The notes under the pieces: generated by a model | The model's input: the letters and a program-made list of their open reading frames with translations, nothing else | Told to the model about the DNA's origin: nothing | Databases searched by the model: none | Shown here: positions 8,203 through 18,176 of the stretch, one piece after another | Numbering within the stretch: the stretch's first letter is position 1 | How the letters are laid out: each line of letters starts with the position of its first letter | From: Bacteroidota bacterium | GTDB lineage: Bacteria; Bacteroidota; Bacteroidia; Bacteroidales; Lentimicrobiaceae | Assembly: GCA_009773515.1 (NCBI GenBank) | Contig: WSXX01000005.1 | Coordinates: 1-64,000 of the forward strand | Reading direction: 5' to 3' | Length of the DNA stretch: 64,000 bases | Position numbers and translations under genes: made by a program

Positions 8203-11154
8203 TCAGATAAACCGGGAAATAATCTCCAGAAGAACTTCCTTTCTTATTGGCTTTGAAATATAATCATCGCAACCAGCTTCCTGACTGCGTTCCCTTTCGC
8301 CCATCATTGCAAAAGCAGTCTGTGCAATCACAGGTAATTCCGGCCTGATCTTTTTTATCTCCCGGGTTGCTGTATATCCATCCATAACAGGCAATTCAAT
8401 GTCCATCAGAACCATATGGATTGACGGATCATTTTTAGTCATTTCAATGGCTTTAATTCCATTGGTGGCCCTGATCACCTTACCGTTAAGTTTTCCGAGC
8501 AGAGAACTGATATAAAAATAGTTGGTATCAACATCTTCAACAACAAGGAAACATTTTCCTGTCAGATCGAGCTTAGGCTGAGGTGTTTCATCTGACTCCT
8601 GCGCTGCATTCAACCGATGCCGTCCAAACCTTAACGGAATTGTGAACCAGAAGGTAGAGCCTTCGCCGGGAAAGGAGTCGAGCCACATTCTGCCACCAAG
8701 CATTTCAACCAGATTTTTGGATATGGTCAATCCCAAACCTGTACCTGACAAATTGCGCGAAGCAGCTTCTTTTACCTGACCGAAACGTTCAAAAATCAAT
8801 CGCTGATGATCTGCAGGAATACCAATTCCCGAATCACGGACGTAAAACTCAATCTTATCTCCTTTGATACGGTAACCGATTTCGACAAAACCTTCATCGG
8901 TAAACTTAATGGCATTCCCAACCAGATTGGTAATTATTTGCCTGAGCCTGACAGGGTCGGTGTACACTGCAAAATCGGTGTCAGAATTTCCCGGCTGAAC
9001 ATAAAGTGTCAGGTGATCTTTGCGTAACCGGCTCAGTTCGCGATTAAACGAAATTTCAAAATCCGCAAACAACTCATTGAGGTAACAATCGGAATAAATT
9101 ATCTTTAGCTGTCCTGCTTCAATCCTTGAGATATCAATAATGTCATTGATGAGCCGCAGAAGGTTGTCGCCACTTTTAATAATAACATCCAGAAAACGGT
9201 CTTTCTCATCTATTTTAAGTTCACGATCCTGAAGCATTTCGGCAAAACCAATGATTGCATTCATCGGGGTTCTGATTTCATGCGACATATTGGAAAGAAA
9301 AAGGCTTTTCAAACGATCAGATTCTTCGGCTTTTTGTTTTGCCAGTTGAAGCGATTCTTCAGCTTTGAGCCTGAAAGCGTACAAGGCAAACATATTGATA
9401 AACCGCTGCACCACACCTTCCATTTCTTTGGTATAATCATTTTTAGCCCCGGCCAGAATAATCAGCCCGGCATATTCATTGTTGATAAACGCAGGAACAC
9501 TAAGCAATTTATCTACAGTCATTTCGCCACGGGTAACACAGGGAATCTTAAGCTTTATGCCTGATTCGTTTATACGCTCGGGATGTTGACTTTTCAACAA
9601 AGTATCAATCAGACTTTCCGGGCTTTCATCTTTTTGCTCATGTTTTTTAACGCGCTTCGACAGGTTACCATCATCCTTATCTTCATAACAATAGAGAAAT
9701 GAGCCTTGCTCAACAGAAGAAGGAGTAATAAGAATTGAAAAATCGCTGCCTGTAAAAAGTCTGGAATAATACTGAACCATGTTAGCAACCCTTTCAGGTT
9801 TAACATCATCCTTCAAAAGTTCCAGACCAATTATTGCCAGACTTTGATTTATGCTTAGTTCATTTTTTAGCTGCAATTCAGCATTTTTACCTTCAGTAAT
9901 ATCGGTAACCATACCTTCCAGCCGAATCAGATTCCCGATCTGATCAAAAACACCTCTGCCTTGTTCCAGCACCCATTTTGTAATACCATTTTTAGTTACA
10001 ATGCGGTATTCAACTTTGTAAGGCCTCTGCCTGCTGATAGCATTCTGTATTTCATTCCATACACTTTTACGGTCTGCTTCAAGCATCAGATCTCCAAAGT
10101 GAATTTTTTTATTGTTTATAAGTTCTTTGGCGCTGAATCCCGTTAACTTTTTACAGCCCGGACTCACATATTCCATTGTCCAGTTGGCTTCATTCAAACA
10201 TCTGAAAGCCATACCCGGAAGATTATTCAGCAGGTTATTCAGTGCCGACTGATATTCACTGATTTCGATTTCTGTTCGCTTCCTTTCTGTGATATCTATG
10301 GAGTACTGAATTATATACTGCATACTTCCATGACTATTAAAAACCGGATAAGCGAATACCTCGTGAATACGATTTTCGCCGGTTTTACTTACAAATTCGT
10401 GTTCAATCCTGACTGGTGTTGTTGATGAATTTACCATACTTAATGCGCAGGAACCGGGATTTCCTATACAATTTTCGGGCTTCTCGTTCATAAAACAATG
10501 AACAAATTCCAATGTACTCTCAAATTTTATTGCAGCCAGATTTTTCAGTAAAGGTTTATGGGTAACTGCTTCAGTTACATAAAAAGGATGTGGAAGAGAA
10601 TCAATAATTGTTCTCAGAAAACCATTTTCAGCATATGTTTGCGTAAATTCCTGAAAATCAGAAGCAAGTAATGTCTTTTCATCAGACATGGTTGAAATAC
10701 CCAGCCCGATGCCAATGGTTTCAGTTGTTTGGCTGCTGATCGGAATAACCTGAAACAAGTAATAAACCTCTGAATGGAGTATAATTGAGGAAATATCTAT
10801 TTTTAAGTGACGCGCAGAAACTGCTGATTGCCCGGAAATACTGAGTGCACCTGACAAATTTTTGACCAACTTCAGCAATTCTTCTGCACTTCCGGCATTT
10901 CTGAATATTATGAAATCCTGCATCGACTTTCCGCAGGCTGAATCTGAATTATTTGACAAAAGAAGATCACCAGCCTTATTTGACCGGAGGATTATAAGGT
11001 TGCTATCTGTCAGGAAACACGCCTGATTGAGAAAATTAAACGCTATATTTAATAACTCATCTGACAACCCTGGTGGGTTGTCGGACGAAGATCTGACCTC
11101 CATATCATTCGGCAGAGGGTTATCTTCTCTAATGTATTTCTTTGAATCAGCCAT
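8203..11154 (-). CDS. PAS-PAS-PAS-GAF hybrid histidine kinase with C-terminal receiver
   Basis: 983 residues with no clear transmembrane segment, so probably a cytoplasmic sensor. PAS-like domains lie at about 30-150, 178-292 (ending 'SIDITERKR') and 300-425 (ending 'VTDITEGKN'). A GAF-like segment spans about 435-595. The HisKA domain has phospho-acceptor His625 in 'SNMSHEIRTPMNA'. The HATPase shows the N box 'NLVGNAIKF', G1 'DSGIGIP' and G2 'GTGLGLTIS'. The receiver at about 867-983 has phospho-acceptor Asp918 in 'VLMDIELPVMDGY' and the invariant Lys in 'YISKPI'. It has no output domain of its own. It is the last gene of a three-gene signalling block and lies 134 bp after the preceding kinase. 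Its ligand and downstream partner cannot be inferred. Confidence 0.9.
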   Translation of the reverse strand: MADSKKYIREDNPLPNDMEVRSSSDNPPGLSDELLNIAFNFLNQACFLTDSNLIILRSNKAGDLLLSNNSDSACGKSMQDFIIFRNAGSAEELLKLVKNLSGALSISGQSAVSARHLKIDISSIILHSEVYYLFQVIPISSQTTETIGIGLGISTMSDEKTLLASDFQEFTQTYAENGFLRTIIDSLPHPFYVTEAVTHKPLLKNLAAIKFESTLEFVHCFMNEKPENCIGNPGSCALSMVNSSTTPVRIEHEFVSKTGENRIHEVFAYPVFNSHGSMQYIIQYSIDITERKRTEIEISEYQSALNNLLNNLPGMAFRCLNEANWTMEYVSPGCKKLTGFSAKELINNKKIHFGDLMLEADRKSVWNEIQNAISRQRPYKVEYRIVTKNGITKWVLEQGRGVFDQIGNLIRLEGMVTDITEGKNAELQLKNELSINQSLAIIGLELLKDDVKPERVANMVQYYSRLFTGSDFSILITPSSVEQGSFLYCYEDKDDGNLSKRVKKHEQKDESPESLIDTLLKSQHPERINESGIKLKIPCVTRGEMTVDKLLSVPAFINNEYAGLIILAGAKNDYTKEMEGVVQRFINMFALYAFRLKAEESLQLAKQKAEESDRLKSLFLSNMSHEIRTPMNAIIGFAEMLQDRELKIDEKDRFLDVIIKSGDNLLRLINDIIDISRIEAGQLKIIYSDCYLNELFADFEISFNRELSRLRKDHLTLYVQPGNSDTDFAVYTDPVRLRQIITNLVGNAIKFTDEGFVEIGYRIKGDKIEFYVRDSGIGIPADHQRLIFERFGQVKEAASRNLSGTGLGLTISKNLVEMLGGRMWLDSFPGEGSTFWFTIPLRFGRHRLNAAQESDETPQPKLDLTGKCFLVVEDVDTNYFYISSLLGKLNGKVIRATNGIKAIEMTKNDPSIHMVLMDIELPVMDGYTATREIKKIRPELPVIAQTAFAMMGERERSQEAGCDDYISKPIRKEVLLEIISRFI

Positions 11155-11288
11155 GTTTTCTTTACGGTATTAAACCTCTATTAAAGAGTTAAGTATAAAC
11201 AACCAATAATGCATTCAGAAGTTAAGAAACATCATTCTGGTTAACCATTTTTAACAGCAGTTATGGCAGATGACTCGCCAGGCTGAAG

Positions 11289-13793
11289 TCAGCTCTTTTT
11301 TGAGCTACCGTTAAGCAAGACTGCCATTTTCCTCAGCAATTCCTTTGGATTGATTGGTTTTGCAACAAAGTCGTCGAATCCGGAATTAAACACCCTTTCT
11401 CTGTCATCAACAGAAGCAAAAGCCGTTTGAGCAATAACCGGAATCATGGGATTAATCTTTTTGATCAGCGCAGTTGCTTCAAATCCATCCATAACCGGCA
11501 ACTGTATATCCATCAGCACAAGGTCTATTTCGGATGAACTTTTAAAAATCTCGACAGCCTGAAAACCATCGCCGGCAAAAATCAGGTCGATGTTACTTTT
11601 TGAAAGCAAGGACTTAAGGTAAATCGCATTGGGAATTTTATCCTCAACAATTAAAACCTTCTTACCGCCAAAATTAAAGACTTCGGGGGTTGAGGTTAAC
11701 TGATTTTGTCCTTTTGGCAAAATACCTGATTTAATTAATGGAATAGTGACAAAAAAATCAGAACCTTTTCCCAATACCGATTTAACACCGGTTGATCCTC
11801 CTGATGCTTCAATAATGCGTTTTACAATTGCCAAACCTAAGCCGGCACCACCAAACTTACGGGTGAAGGGATCTTCAATCTGACGGAATGATTCAAAAAT
11901 AAAAGCAGTTTTATCATGTGGAATACCTATTCCGGTATCTTTTACATGAATTGAAATCATTGGTTCGCCACTAACAGTGTCATGGATAAGCGAAGCTACC
12001 AATTCAATGGAACCGTGGTCGGTAAATTTAATCGCATTATGAATGAGATTGATGAGCACCTGACGTAACCTGAGCCGGTCGGCAATAATTGAACTTACAT
12101 GACGGGGATCAGGCAGCATCAGACTGGTGGTAATTGAGGTATTTTTTAACTTAAGCCGGAGATCTGACACCAGATACAAATAGATATCATTCATAAACTC
12201 AGCCAGATCAAAAGCCTGAGGATTCAGCCTGAGCGTTTCACTTTCAAGTTTTGAAAGATCAATAATATCATTGATCAGATTAAGTAACACTTCACCATTA
12301 GAGGCAATCATTTCAAAATACTCCTTACGTTCATCCTCGGTGGTTGAATACTCCTGCATCAGACTTACAAAACCAAGAATTGCATTCATGGGGGTCCGTA
12401 TTTCGTGCGAAACGTTTGCCAGAAATGCGGTTTTCAATCGTTCTGATTCTTCTGCTTTCTCCTTGGCTTTCAATAGCTTGAACTGGCTCAGCTTGTGTTC
12501 GGAAAAATCGCGGATAACAGCAACCATCATAAGCTGAGTACCAAACATGAATGATGAAAGAGACAACTCAATAGGAAAGGTAGCGCCGTCAGCTTTTAAT
12601 CCGAGCAGTTCATAGTTTTGCCTTATTTCCGGCTTTGAAAATTTTCCGGATTGCTTTGACATGGCGAACTTCAGTTTCTCGCTGTTTTCGTCACTGGCAA
12701 ATAAATCCATCAAACTGAGTTTATAGGACTCATCGGTGTTATACCCGAACAGTTTATTAAAAGCTTCGTTGTAATAATCGATTGTACCGTCCTGGTTAAT
12801 GAGAAGTATGCCATCGTGGGCATTGGAAGCAATCATTTCAAATTTGAGTTGAAACTCGCTTAGTGCTTTTTCAGTATTTAACTGCCTTGTAATATCCAGC
12901 GCAGCAAACGTAATGCCCATAGCCAGGTTGTCGGCTTCGATGGGTGCTGAGCTTATCAGAACATCAAGTATGCTTCCGTCTTTATGCCTGAACCGGCTCA
13001 CCATTAATCCGATACCCTCTCTTTCGAGCATGGCATACTTTTCTGTTCCAACCTTAATATATTCTTCCTCGCCCGGGTATAGAATACGAGTGCTCTGACC
13101 AACCAGTTCACTTTGATCATAGCCCAACATTGAGCACATCCGATCGTTGACCATAACGATTTCGCGGTTTGTAACAACGCCGATTCCAGCAGGTGAGGCC
13201 TGAAAAATACTGTTTATCTTTTTTTCATTTTCCTGAAGCTGGTTTATTGCTTTTGTCCGCAATGAAATATCAATAAATGCCGATTTAACACCTTTTCCTG
13301 AATCATCGCGCGAACTGATAAACTGAAGGTAAATGGGATTTATATTTGATTTCTGATTCTTTAAACAAAGCTCCGTTGTAACCTTTTCGTCGGTTTGATG
13401 AACATGACGCAGATGAAAATAATATGCATCCTGATAATCAGGATGAATAAATTTAGAAATAGGCTGGCCGATAATCAGATGCCTTTCAATGCCTAGCAAT
13501 TCAGCTCCTGTCAGATTTATCTCCCTAATATAATCACTTTCGTCAGTGGTGAGATAGCCGATAGGAGCAAAATCAAACAAGGAAGTATATCTTGATGTTG
13601 AACTCTCAAGATCAGCATAAACACGTTGCATTTCCTCATTCTGAGTCTCAAGTTCAATCTGGTAAATCTGAAGCTCTTCAATTAAATGCTCAATGTTTCC
13701 AGGATCATATGCCTGAAATCCAGGCATTTGTCTTTGCCTGAGCATTTTTTCAGCTTTCTCACGTAAACTTCTGCTCTTTTCACTTGAAGACAT
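11289..13793 (-). CDS. Triple-PAS hybrid histidine kinase with C-terminal receiver
   Basis: 834 residues, soluble. A short coiled coil at about 34-66 ('LQIYQIELETQNEEMQRVY', a stretch also seen after CheB-CheR fusions) precedes PAS domains at about 68-185, 193-305 and 313-435. HisKA carries His463 in 'ANVSHEIRTPMNA'. The HATPase has 'NLIHNAIKF', 'DTGIGIP' and 'GAGLGLAI'. The receiver has Asp762 in 'VLMDIQLPVMDGF' and the Lys in 'FVAKPI'. The start lies only 6 bp after the stop of the CheB-CheR gene, so the two are almost certainly co-transcribed. It shares its overall plan and motifs with the next kinase, suggesting paralogy. Phosphate is presumably passed to a protein outside the window, or the methylesterase-methyltransferase neighbour is regulated directly. 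Confidence 0.9.
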   Translation of the reverse strand: MSSSEKSRSLREKAEKMLRQRQMPGFQAYDPGNIEHLIEELQIYQIELETQNEEMQRVYADLESSTSRYTSLFDFAPIGYLTTDESDYIREINLTGAELLGIERHLIIGQPISKFIHPDYQDAYYFHLRHVHQTDEKVTTELCLKNQKSNINPIYLQFISSRDDSGKGVKSAFIDISLRTKAINQLQENEKKINSIFQASPAGIGVVTNREIVMVNDRMCSMLGYDQSELVGQSTRILYPGEEEYIKVGTEKYAMLEREGIGLMVSRFRHKDGSILDVLISSAPIEADNLAMGITFAALDITRQLNTEKALSEFQLKFEMIASNAHDGILLINQDGTIDYYNEAFNKLFGYNTDESYKLSLMDLFASDENSEKLKFAMSKQSGKFSKPEIRQNYELLGLKADGATFPIELSLSSFMFGTQLMMVAVIRDFSEHKLSQFKLLKAKEKAEESERLKTAFLANVSHEIRTPMNAILGFVSLMQEYSTTEDERKEYFEMIASNGEVLLNLINDIIDLSKLESETLRLNPQAFDLAEFMNDIYLYLVSDLRLKLKNTSITTSLMLPDPRHVSSIIADRLRLRQVLINLIHNAIKFTDHGSIELVASLIHDTVSGEPMISIHVKDTGIGIPHDKTAFIFESFRQIEDPFTRKFGGAGLGLAIVKRIIEASGGSTGVKSVLGKGSDFFVTIPLIKSGILPKGQNQLTSTPEVFNFGGKKVLIVEDKIPNAIYLKSLLSKSNIDLIFAGDGFQAVEIFKSSSEIDLVLMDIQLPVMDGFEATALIKKINPMIPVIAQTAFASVDDRERVFNSGFDDFVAKPINPKELLRKMAVLLNGSSKKS

Positions 13794-13799
13794 AGAATT

Positions 13800-16700
13800 C
13801 TATTTTTTTATTTTCTTCTTCTGGCATTCAGAAGTAATATCAGTAAACATAAAAACCAGACCGGCTAATTCAGCCTGCAGATCAAAGATGGGGACACCTT
13901 TTAGGCTCAACAGTTTTTCACTGTCATTCATCGTTTTATATTTTAGCGTTCCGCGGTAACCATCACCCGGATCGGCAAGTATTTCCTGCAAAGGCATGCG
14001 CAGAATTGGCATAACCGAACCTTTGTTTTCTCTGCTGATCCATTTTATTGAATCAAAGTGTTTCCCAACAAATTCCGCGGTATTTAAACCGAGCAGCTCA
14101 CCCATTGCCTTGTTGGCATAACTGATAATTCCTTCCAGATTAATAATTATCTGACCGATCGGACTTATATCAAGTGAACGCAGCAAAAGATCTCTTTCAG
14201 ATCTTATCCGCTCCTCAAGCCGCTTCCTTTCTGTGATGTCAATAAGAGTCAGCACAACGCCATCAACAGCATTCTCAACTGTTCGGTAAGTCAGCATGCG
14301 AAGCAGATACCAATTGCCAGCTTTATCCTGAACTTCAACTTCACGGGGAACCAGCGTTTGAAGTATCTTTTCAATATCCTGCTGAAAATCATCGTAAATC
14401 AGATTGTGCGAAATATGAAATACCGGCCGCCCTAAATCCATTTCCATAACATTGATGGTTTTGACAATGGCAGGCGTGTATCTCCTGATTCTAAGAAACT
14501 TATCGAGGAAGATTGTTCCTATGTTAGTATTTTTCAGCAAATTATTCATATCGTTGGAGAGTTGTGTCAACTCTTCAATTTTATTCTGATACTCTGAATT
14601 TACTGTATATAGCTCTTCATTCACCGACTGCAACTCTTCATTGGTTGATTGCAATTCTTCGTTGGAAGCAATCAGTTCTTCATTGGTCGATTGAAGTTCT
14701 TCATTGGATGTTTCAAGCTCTTCAATGGTTGCCTGCAGGTTTTCACGGGTAAACTGCAGTTCACGTTCAAGCTCGCTGAAACGTTCATTGTAGTGGGTTT
14801 TCAGATCAAAATTATCTACTTTAACCGTTTCCGCTTCATTAACCTGCTTTTCAATAAAAGTTACAAGAAAATAGAGGTTTTTACCACGTCCCTCCTCTAT
14901 ATATCTGCATCCGATGTCGATATAAGTAAGCACGCCACCGAGATTTATTTGTACTTCTCTGAATGTCAGCTCTTTTTTCTCCTTGGAAACCTTGTGCAAC
15001 AAACTTCCCAGTACAACTGAGATTTCAGGAAGCACCATTTTAAGGATATTCAGGTTGGCTCTGCCCTGTGGAATCCGCAAAAACCTGTTAACATCCTTAA
15101 ATGCATGAATCAGATCAAACCTGCTATCAAGCAAAACACCCGGAGGCAAAAATCCGGCAACAATCTCCTCGTAAATATTTTCCACTCTAAATCCTTCACT
15201 CACTGAAATTGAAGGACTTTCAGGTCTGTTCTTATAGCGGTTTTCGCGCAGCGAGGTAATGGTATTGTGAAAAGTATATTGAGCCGGTAAGCGGTATCCT
15301 TCCTTTATCCTGTAAACTTTCCATTTAGAACTGATGGTTGAATAACCTTCGGCAATATCGCCCAGCGTTTCGCTGCTGCCCAGAAACAAATTGCCGGTCT
15401 GAATAAGTGCATAATAAAACATTGCCATTATTCTGCGCTGCATTGCCGCATTAAGATAAATAAGCATATTGCGGCAAACGATGAGGTCAAGTTTTGTAAA
15501 TGGAGGATCTTTAAGGATGTTGTGTGAAGCAAAAATCACCATGCGGCGAATCCGCTCATTGACGATGTAACTACTCTCACGCTTAACAAAATACATCTTC
15601 AGCCTTTCCGGAAGTACATCTGAAATTATGCTTTCAGGGTAAATTCCGGCACTCGCAAATTCAATAGATTCACTGTCAAGATCAGTAGCAAAAACCTTAA
15701 CATCAAGATCGAGTTTGTGCTCATCCATATATTCCCTGAAAAGAATAGCCAGCGAATAAGCCTCTTCGCCGGTTGAGCAGCCAACACTCCATATTCTTAT
15801 TCGACCGTTGACCTCTTTGCTCTTAAAAATTTCAGGAATCACTTTTTCGCGCAAAACATTAAATGAATCCTGATCGCGAAAAAACTGTGTTACACCTATC
15901 AGCAGTTCTTTGTAGAGGATTCTGGCTTCATTCGGCGACTGTGCGAGGTAAGAAATATAATTTTCAATTTTACTTATCTGATTGATACTGATGCGTTTCT
16001 CAAGTCGCCTGATGATTGTTGCCGGTTTATAATATGAAAAATCAACACCTACTTTTTCTCTGACTATTTTGAGAATTTTAGCCAGAATATCCTCATCCTT
16101 TGAGATAATATTATCAATCCGGCCGGTTTTGTTTATGTATGGATGCTTGACGTATTTTACCAGTTCTTCCGGCATTTTATCGGGCGACAAAATATAGTCA
16201 ACCAAACCGGTTGCAATTGAGCTCCGGGGCATACCATCAAACTTGGCGCTCTGATCATCCTGCACCATTACCATTCCACCCGCTTCTTTAATGGCTCTTA
16301 TACCAAGCGTTCCGTCAGAACCTGTTCCTGAAAGTATGATTCCGATCGAATCTTTACCTTTATCCTGAGCCAAAGACCTTAAAAAAATGTCGATAGGAAG
16401 GTTTAGCCCCCGATTGGTATCCTGCTCCGTCAGAAAGAGTTTTCCATGGAACATAGTCATGTTTTTCTTTGGTGGTATCAGGTAAATTGAATTCGGTTCA
16501 ACCTGAATCCCATCCTCAGCTCTGTAGATTTCCATGGTGGTGTAGCGCGAAAGCAACTCACTCATCAGACTCTTGTAATCAGGTGATAAATGCTGAACCA
16601 CAATAAAGGCTACACCGCTGTCAATAGGCATATTTCTGAAAAAGATCTCCAATGCCTCAAGCCCGCCTGCCGATGCTCCGATTCCAACACAAATAAGTCG

Positions 16701-16823
16701 TTTATCTTCCGGCAACCCAAGGTTAACTGTCAACACCTTATCTGACAAATCATCTTTAACCAGGCGCTTTGTCTTTTTAATTCGCCCGTTACTTGTTAAA
16801 GGCTTCTCTTTTTTGGTAACCAT
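13800..16823 (-). CDS. CheB-CheR fusion with coiled coil and PAS domains
   Basis: 1007 residues. The CheB methylesterase domain (about 42-225) keeps the catalytic triad: Ser51 in 'GIGASAGG', His78 in 'VVQHLSPD' and Asp170 in 'SGTGSDGTLG'. The CheR methyltransferase domain (about 240-500) shows 'RRLEKRI', the SAM-binding 'WSVGCSTGEEAYSL', 'FATDLD' and 'LIVCRNMLIYL'. A PAS-like segment is followed by a striking coiled coil of repeated 'NEELQS(T/V)' heptads at about 680-740, then two PAS domains, one ending 'LIDITERKRLEERI'. The N-terminal receiver of ordinary CheB is absent. Such fusions are widespread in bacteria without nearby chemoreceptors and probably modify non-chemotaxis targets. It heads the operon with the two hybrid kinases. 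Confidence 0.9.
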   Translation of the reverse strand: MVTKKEKPLTSNGRIKKTKRLVKDDLSDKVLTVNLGLPEDKRLICVGIGASAGGLEALEIFFRNMPIDSGVAFIVVQHLSPDYKSLMSELLSRYTTMEIYRAEDGIQVEPNSIYLIPPKKNMTMFHGKLFLTEQDTNRGLNLPIDIFLRSLAQDKGKDSIGIILSGTGSDGTLGIRAIKEAGGMVMVQDDQSAKFDGMPRSSIATGLVDYILSPDKMPEELVKYVKHPYINKTGRIDNIISKDEDILAKILKIVREKVGVDFSYYKPATIIRRLEKRISINQISKIENYISYLAQSPNEARILYKELLIGVTQFFRDQDSFNVLREKVIPEIFKSKEVNGRIRIWSVGCSTGEEAYSLAILFREYMDEHKLDLDVKVFATDLDSESIEFASAGIYPESIISDVLPERLKMYFVKRESSYIVNERIRRMVIFASHNILKDPPFTKLDLIVCRNMLIYLNAAMQRRIMAMFYYALIQTGNLFLGSSETLGDIAEGYSTISSKWKVYRIKEGYRLPAQYTFHNTITSLRENRYKNRPESPSISVSEGFRVENIYEEIVAGFLPPGVLLDSRFDLIHAFKDVNRFLRIPQGRANLNILKMVLPEISVVLGSLLHKVSKEKKELTFREVQINLGGVLTYIDIGCRYIEEGRGKNLYFLVTFIEKQVNEAETVKVDNFDLKTHYNERFSELERELQFTRENLQATIEELETSNEELQSTNEELIASNEELQSTNEELQSVNEELYTVNSEYQNKIEELTQLSNDMNNLLKNTNIGTIFLDKFLRIRRYTPAIVKTINVMEMDLGRPVFHISHNLIYDDFQQDIEKILQTLVPREVEVQDKAGNWYLLRMLTYRTVENAVDGVVLTLIDITERKRLEERIRSERDLLLRSLDISPIGQIIINLEGIISYANKAMGELLGLNTAEFVGKHFDSIKWISRENKGSVMPILRMPLQEILADPGDGYRGTLKYKTMNDSEKLLSLKGVPIFDLQAELAGLVFMFTDITSECQKKKIKK

Positions 16824-17262
16824 AGTTAATTTTTTTTTATTTTGACTTCCAGGCTAATGAGCTGTTGCGATTTAATAACAACAAAAAGGTTGAAATTGTT
16901 AGCACTATTCAATAATTTTCATATTTAGGTTGTTGAATATATTCATACCAGTATTTGCGGGACAAAAAAGCGCATATGCTGTTATTTTGCAAACAGTAAA
17001 ACGACGAAGGTTTCAGCAAGTGTTTTATATCCGGCAAGACCAGCAATCAGTTTATTATCAATATCTTCATCAGCAAAATAAAACCTTTACATTGCAAACG
17101 GACAAGCTTAACCAGTTATAATACATACATTGGTGTTGAATTTATATAATTAAAAAGCTGGTTTTGAAAAATCAGGCAAACTTCACAACTGCTTTTTTAT
17201 AAAATCATGCTAAATTTGCGCCCGAAAAGATTTCGTTTTACAATCAGACAATACAATATACC
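16824..17262. other. Divergent intergenic region between the CheB-CheR and yebC genes
   Basis: A 439-bp A+T-rich gap with no convincing gene; a 63-codon frame at 16930-17121 has no recognisable features. It should hold divergent promoters. On the plus strand TAAATTTG at 17211-17218 fits the -7 consensus and lies 45 bp before the yebC ATG, but no TTTG is present at the -33 position. Confidence 0.45.
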
Positions 17263-17973
17263 ATGGGAAGAGCATTTGAATTCCGCAAAGCACGAAAAAT
17301 GAAACGCTGGGGCAATATGGCCAGGGTATTTACCCGCCTCGGAAAAGACATTGAAATAGCTGTTAAAGCCGGCGGTCCCGATCCAGCCATGAATCCGAAG
17401 CTTCGTTTGCTTATTCAGAATGCCCGAAGCGAGAACATGCCCAAAGAGAATGTTGAACGTGCCATAAAAAGGGCAGTTTCAAAAGATTCAACCGACTACA
17501 AAGAAGTGGTTTACGAAGGTTATGGCCCTCACGGAATTGCTGTGGTGGTTGAAACTGCCACCGACAACCCAACCCGCACCGTAGGCAATGTGCGCAGTTA
17601 CTTCACCCGCAACGGAGGCAGTCTGGGAACCATGGGAATGCTCGATTTCCTGTTTGAACGCAAATGCTCTTTTAAGGTTGCCATGAAGGAAGGCATTGAA
17701 ATTGAAGACCTTGAACTCGAAATGATTGATTACGGAGTTGAAGAGATTTTTGTGGATGAAGGCGAAATACATATTTATTCAGAATTTACCAGCTTCGGCC
17801 CGATTCAGAAATATCTTGAGGAAAATCACTTCGAAATCAGAAGTTTTGCCTTTGAAAGGATACCCAACGATACCAAAGCCCTCACACCTGAACAGCAGGC
17901 TGATTTCGATAAAATGCTGGAACGTATGGATGATGATGAGGATATCACCAATGTGTTTCATAATATAAAGTAG
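17263..17973 (+). CDS. YebC/PmpR family protein (TACO1-like)
   Basis: 236 residues, the usual family length. The N terminus 'MGRAFEFRKARKMKRWGNMA' is the Bacteroidota variant of the conserved 'AGHSKW..I..RK..' opening. The central domain includes 'NARSENMPKENVERAIKRA', 'YEGYGPHGIAVVVETATDN' and 'TRTVGNVRSYFTRNGG', all family signatures. Members have been described both as transcriptional regulators and as translation factors that relieve ribosome stalling; the sequence does not decide between these. It is a single gene with its own promoter-like box upstream, convergent with the malY-type gene. Confidence 0.93.
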   Translation: MGRAFEFRKARKMKRWGNMARVFTRLGKDIEIAVKAGGPDPAMNPKLRLLIQNARSENMPKENVERAIKRAVSKDSTDYKEVVYEGYGPHGIAVVVETATDNPTRTVGNVRSYFTRNGGSLGTMGMLDFLFERKCSFKVAMKEGIEIEDLELEMIDYGVEEIFVDEGEIHIYSEFTSFGPIQKYLEENHFEIRSFAFERIPNDTKALTPEQQADFDKMLERMDDDEDITNVFHNIK

Positions 17974-17994
17974 GGATTGGATTGAAGCACGAGT

Positions 17995-18142
17995 TAACTG
18001 AGGCACTGAGGCAAGCGTTGATTGAGGCACGCGACGACTGAGGCACGCGACGACTGAGGCACGCGTCGGGGGACGCGCGCCAGCGTCGGGGGACGCGCGC
18101 CAACGTCAGGGGACGCGCGCCAACGTCACGACGTGCGCCAGC
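17995..18142. repeat. GC-rich minisatellite (16-bp and 20-bp tandem units)
   Basis: Two perfect copies of GCGACGACTGAGGCAC lie at 18031-18046 and 18047-18062, preceded by degenerate GAGGCA-containing copies from about 18000. Then a 20-bp unit, GTCGGGGGACGCGCGCCAGC, repeats at 18065-18084, 18085-18104 and 18105-18124, with a decayed fourth copy to 18142. Base composition is far richer in G+C than the flanks. It sits between two convergent genes and has no coding potential. Confidence 0.9.
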
Positions 18143-18176
18143 GATGCGCGTATAAAAGATGGGCGTCGAATTAGTT

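Noticed and set aside
16930-17121. 63-codon open frame in the CheB-CheR/yebC gap
   Set aside because: No recognisable motifs or clear start signals; composition looks non-coding and it sits in a divergent promoter region.
18001-18142. Part of a coding region beyond yebC
   Set aside because: yebC ends with a normal stop at 17973, and the GC-rich repeats do not keep a single open frame with protein-like content.
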